64,000 bases of DNA, taken from positions 59,446,983 through 59,510,982 of the forward strand of contig CM068580.1 of assembly GCA_035048485.1 (NCBI GenBank). Reading direction: 5' to 3'. The notes below the pieces were generated by a model, which saw nothing but the letters and a program-made list of their open reading frames with translations, was not told where the DNA came from and did no database searches. Of the stretch, positions 60,375 to 64,000 are shown in pieces. Position 1 is the stretch's first letter. Each line of letters begins with the position of its first letter. A program made the position numbers and the translations under genes. The DNA is from Pteria penguin (Eukaryota > Mollusca > Bivalvia > Pterioida > Pteriidae).

Positions 60375-61956
60375 CGGTGTTATATAGTAGGTTTTCCCCC
60401 TAGCCATTTTCCCCCCGGAAAAATGGCTATATAGTAGTATAGTGGATTTTCCCCCCAATGTGAAATTCCGGATTTTCTTTTCACACATACATGTAAGTAA
60501 ATCCAGCTTGTTACCTTGTTAAAAATAAATAGATTTCTAATTAAAATAGAGATATCTAAATTTTTTATACGGAGATATATCCAATTAATTTAGAGATATC
60601 TCATTTTCTTAATTAGAAATGTCTTCAGTTTTAATCTCTTTTCCAAATACAAATGCATATATTTAGAACAGAGATTTATATACTACAATTTCTTTCGAGA
60701 TATCTTTATTTAATCCGAGAAATCTCTATATATACAAATTGAAAAAAAAGAAAAACAAGTTCGTTTTTATGCCCCCGGAATGAAATTCGGGGGCATCTAG
60801 TTTTTGGCCTGTCTGTGACTCTTAGCCTGTGGCAAAAACCTTGACTATATCGTTTGTACCAAGAGGTACAAGGCTTTGAAACTCCACATATATTTTTCTT
60901 GTGATGACCTTTTATTTGGGACCATGATTTTTTAACTAGTGACTTTGACCTTGGTGCTCTACGTTTTCAAAAACTTAAACTTGGGCTGTATCTTTTGTAC
61001 CAAAAGGAGAAGAGGCTTTGAACTTCATATATAGATTACTTGTGATAAGATCTTTAATTTGAGACCATGGCTTTTGACCTAATGACCTTGACCTTGAAGT
61101 GTGACCTACTTTTCAAAAACTTTAACCTTGACTATATCTTCTACACAAAAGGGTGTAGAGCTTTGAAACTTAGCATATAGATACTTTTAGATGAAACCTT
61201 TCATACTTTGCGCAAGGGACAAGGAAATCGCATTCTTGTGATCATGATTTACAACATCTGCGACTAGACATGCCTTGTCGTAGATTGCAAATCATGGACA
61301 CCTGGGTGGAATTTCACTGTGTTATTTTCATGTTCATCATGTACTCTGTACATGATGAGCGATATTGTGATATATAAAATGCATCAGTCTTAATTTATTT
61401 AGGAATTGAATGTTCAAGGAATTATTGCACGTTCAATTCTTATATTTGGCATTGGTACATTTTGATTGATAAATTCATATTTTACTTATGTTGTGTTACG
61501 AAAAGTTGCCTGGGTTCGAATCTTGAATCACAGCCTGACGTCATGATTGACATCTATGCGCAAGTAAACGACAATTTTTACAATGAAATAATAGAAGAAA
61601 ATAACTTACTATGGTAAATATATAAAAAGAAAGACTTGTAAATAAATACATAAAACAAAAAATAAATACACACACATACACGCACAAACAAAACACTTAA
61701 CAGTATTTAGAAGCGCATTAACCATAACGCCATCGGTTTGATCCACAGGCTATTACTATCGTACATTTGTATTTCAAATGTTATCTGACTAATACAGAAC
61801 GAACGTGTATAATTTCCAAACCGTTACGTAAGGGGGAAAAACTACTATGGGGGAAAGACTACTATATAGTAGTTTTTCCGCCATGGGGGAAAAACTACTA
61901 CATAGCCATTTTTCCGGGGGGAAAACTACTATGGAGGAAAGCTACTATATAACACC
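60375..61956. mobile_element. Non-autonomous inverted-repeat DNA element inserted in the Penelope-like element
   Basis: The left end reads GGTGTTATATAGTAG and the right end is its perfect 15-bp inverted complement CTACTATATAACACC. TGTC directly flanks both sides (60371-60374 and 61957-61960, with one extra C on the left) and is a probable 4-bp target duplication. Both ends also carry several subterminal copies of a C-run/G-run module of the type CCATAGTAGTTTTCCCCC and GGAAAAATGGCTAT, in both orientations. No transposase was found in about 1.58 kb. The insertion sits between RT codons for DAHLYLR and SCHPPH, which proves insertion into a pre-existing element. Confidence 0.8.
60765..61320. repeat. 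Dispersed GCCCCC-type repeat with AGGTCA half-sites, nested in the inserted element
   Basis: The block starts with a hairpin (GCCCCCGGAATGAAATTCGG followed by GGGC) and contains three diverged internal units of the type 'gactatatctttgtaccaaaaggtacaaggctttgaaact'. Each has TGACCTTGACC or similar nuclear-receptor half-site motifs. Near the end (61244-61294) a hairpin pairs CATGATTTACAACATCTGCG with a diverged complement. It resembles the repeats at 20.9, 33.3, 51.8 and 63.8 kb. Probably nested inside the 60375-61956 element. Confidence 0.5.
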
Positions 61957-63424
<1,468 letters not shown>

Positions 63425-63480
63425 ACGCATCACTGAAGAGACATAAGATGTCGAAATGCGCATCTGGAGCGAGTTTTACT
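63425..63480 (+). repeat. Hammerhead-ribozyme-like repeat, short copy at 63.4 kb
   Basis: CTGAAGA at 63433-63439, GACAT-AAG-ATGTC at 63440-63452 (a 5-bp stem II, one pair longer than in the other copies), GAAA at 63453-63456, then TGCGCATCTGGAGCG. Only the core region is preserved. The long 5' flank of the other copies is not seen. Confidence 0.6.
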
Positions 63481-63612
63481 AAAAGTAGATTTAGACGTAA
63501 ACGTAGACGTAGACTTTACGACTATAACTACGCGTGTGTAAATTGCGTTTTACTAAAAGATGTAAGTTCACTCGTAAATGTACTTACACGTAATGACAGT
63601 CGTAAGCTATGA
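63465..63612. repeat. Possible short diverged tandem repeat
   Basis: GTTTTACTAAAAG occurs twice (about 63473 and 63548), each followed by a stretch rich in ACGTA-type words (GACGTAAACGTAGACG, CGTAAATGTACTTACACGTA). No gene recognised. Confidence 0.35.
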
Positions 63613-63779
63613 ATGGATTTTTTAACAAGGAGGTGGAAAAGTTTTTAGCTATGGGAAATCAATATTGCGTATTATTTACATTCTCTTTTGAATTTATAGT
63701 CGTTTGTTAACAAGGAAATCGAGATGGAGAAAACAAGAAAACCAAACTGAAATGGGGGTGTTGGCAGATGAATTCCACG

Positions 63780-63965
63780 ATTGCCTCGTCGGCAACTAAG
63801 GTGAAAACAGCTATTTTAGTATAAATGTCAAGGTCACAAGGTCATTGACTTTGGCTTTATTTGAAAAGGTTTCATCAGTTGAATATGAATGCAAAATATG
63901 AAGGTTTTATCTCTTATGGTTCAAAAGTTATAGCTGTCTAGCATTTCGAATTTATATTTTCTCGA
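63780..63965 (+). repeat. Dispersed repeat, partial copy
   Basis: TGTCAAGGTCACAAGGTCATTGACTTT and the GGTTCAAAAGTTATAGC block correspond to the 20.9- and 33.3-kb repeats. The copy runs towards the window end. Confidence 0.5.
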
Positions 63966-64000
63966 TACAAGAAAAAATTTCCGACTAGATGTAGAGTTTT

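Overview
The window looks like ordinary nuclear DNA from an animal, most likely a bivalve mollusc. It is strongly AT-rich and packed with (TA)n microsatellites. It also holds tRNA-derived SINEs, inverted-repeat (MITE and foldback) elements and Penelope-like retroelement remnants. Several dispersed repeats are of kinds I associate with bivalve genomes: the AGGTCA-rich 'GCCCC' repeats and the short CTGANGA...GAAA repeat. The species cannot be fixed from the sequence alone.

There is one convincing intact protein gene, an intronless rhodopsin-class (class A) GPCR on the minus strand at 42894-44189. Three further stretches look like isolated exons: a transmembrane/cytoplasmic-tail exon (minus, 16746-16929), an 80-bp exon-like block with a strong donor (plus, 31627-31706) and a weak possible terminal exon (minus, 4602-4762). 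No rRNA, CRISPR or bacterial-style gene cluster was seen.

Layout. 1-13 kb: TA repeats and several copies of one foldback family whose arms share a core including TACGATACCGACTTAGGACG, plus one inverted-repeat element and a SINE. 13.7-17.7 kb: a ribozyme-like repeat, an inverted-repeat element, a SINE, the transmembrane exon and a purine-rich tandem tract. 18.9-24.1 kb: dispersed repeats and a nested pair of MITEs with a 3-bp target duplication. 24.2-27.6 kb: three tandem arrays (about 97-bp units, 39-bp units and degenerate units of about 24 bp). 29-42 kb: SINEs, two strong palindromes and more microsatellites. 42.9-44.2 kb: the GPCR. 48.7-49.8 kb: a complete two-armed foldback element. 50.9-57.2 kb: hammerhead-like repeats and two decayed copies of a Penelope-like reverse transcriptase in opposite orientations. 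58.0-58.4 kb: a MITE with an 8-bp target duplication. 59.5-62.4 kb: a Penelope-like element with GIY-YIG endonuclease, split by a 1.6-kb inverted-repeat insertion that carries another repeat inside it.

The most interesting signal is a repeat found four times (about 13.9, 51.0, 55.5 and 63.4 kb). It keeps the invariant hammerhead ribozyme core (CTGANGA, stem II, GAAA, stem III). One copy lies about 400 bases upstream of a Penelope-like RT in the same orientation. This fits published reports that Penelope-like elements carry hammerhead ribozymes, but these copies lack the usual U of the cleavage triplet, so activity is doubtful.
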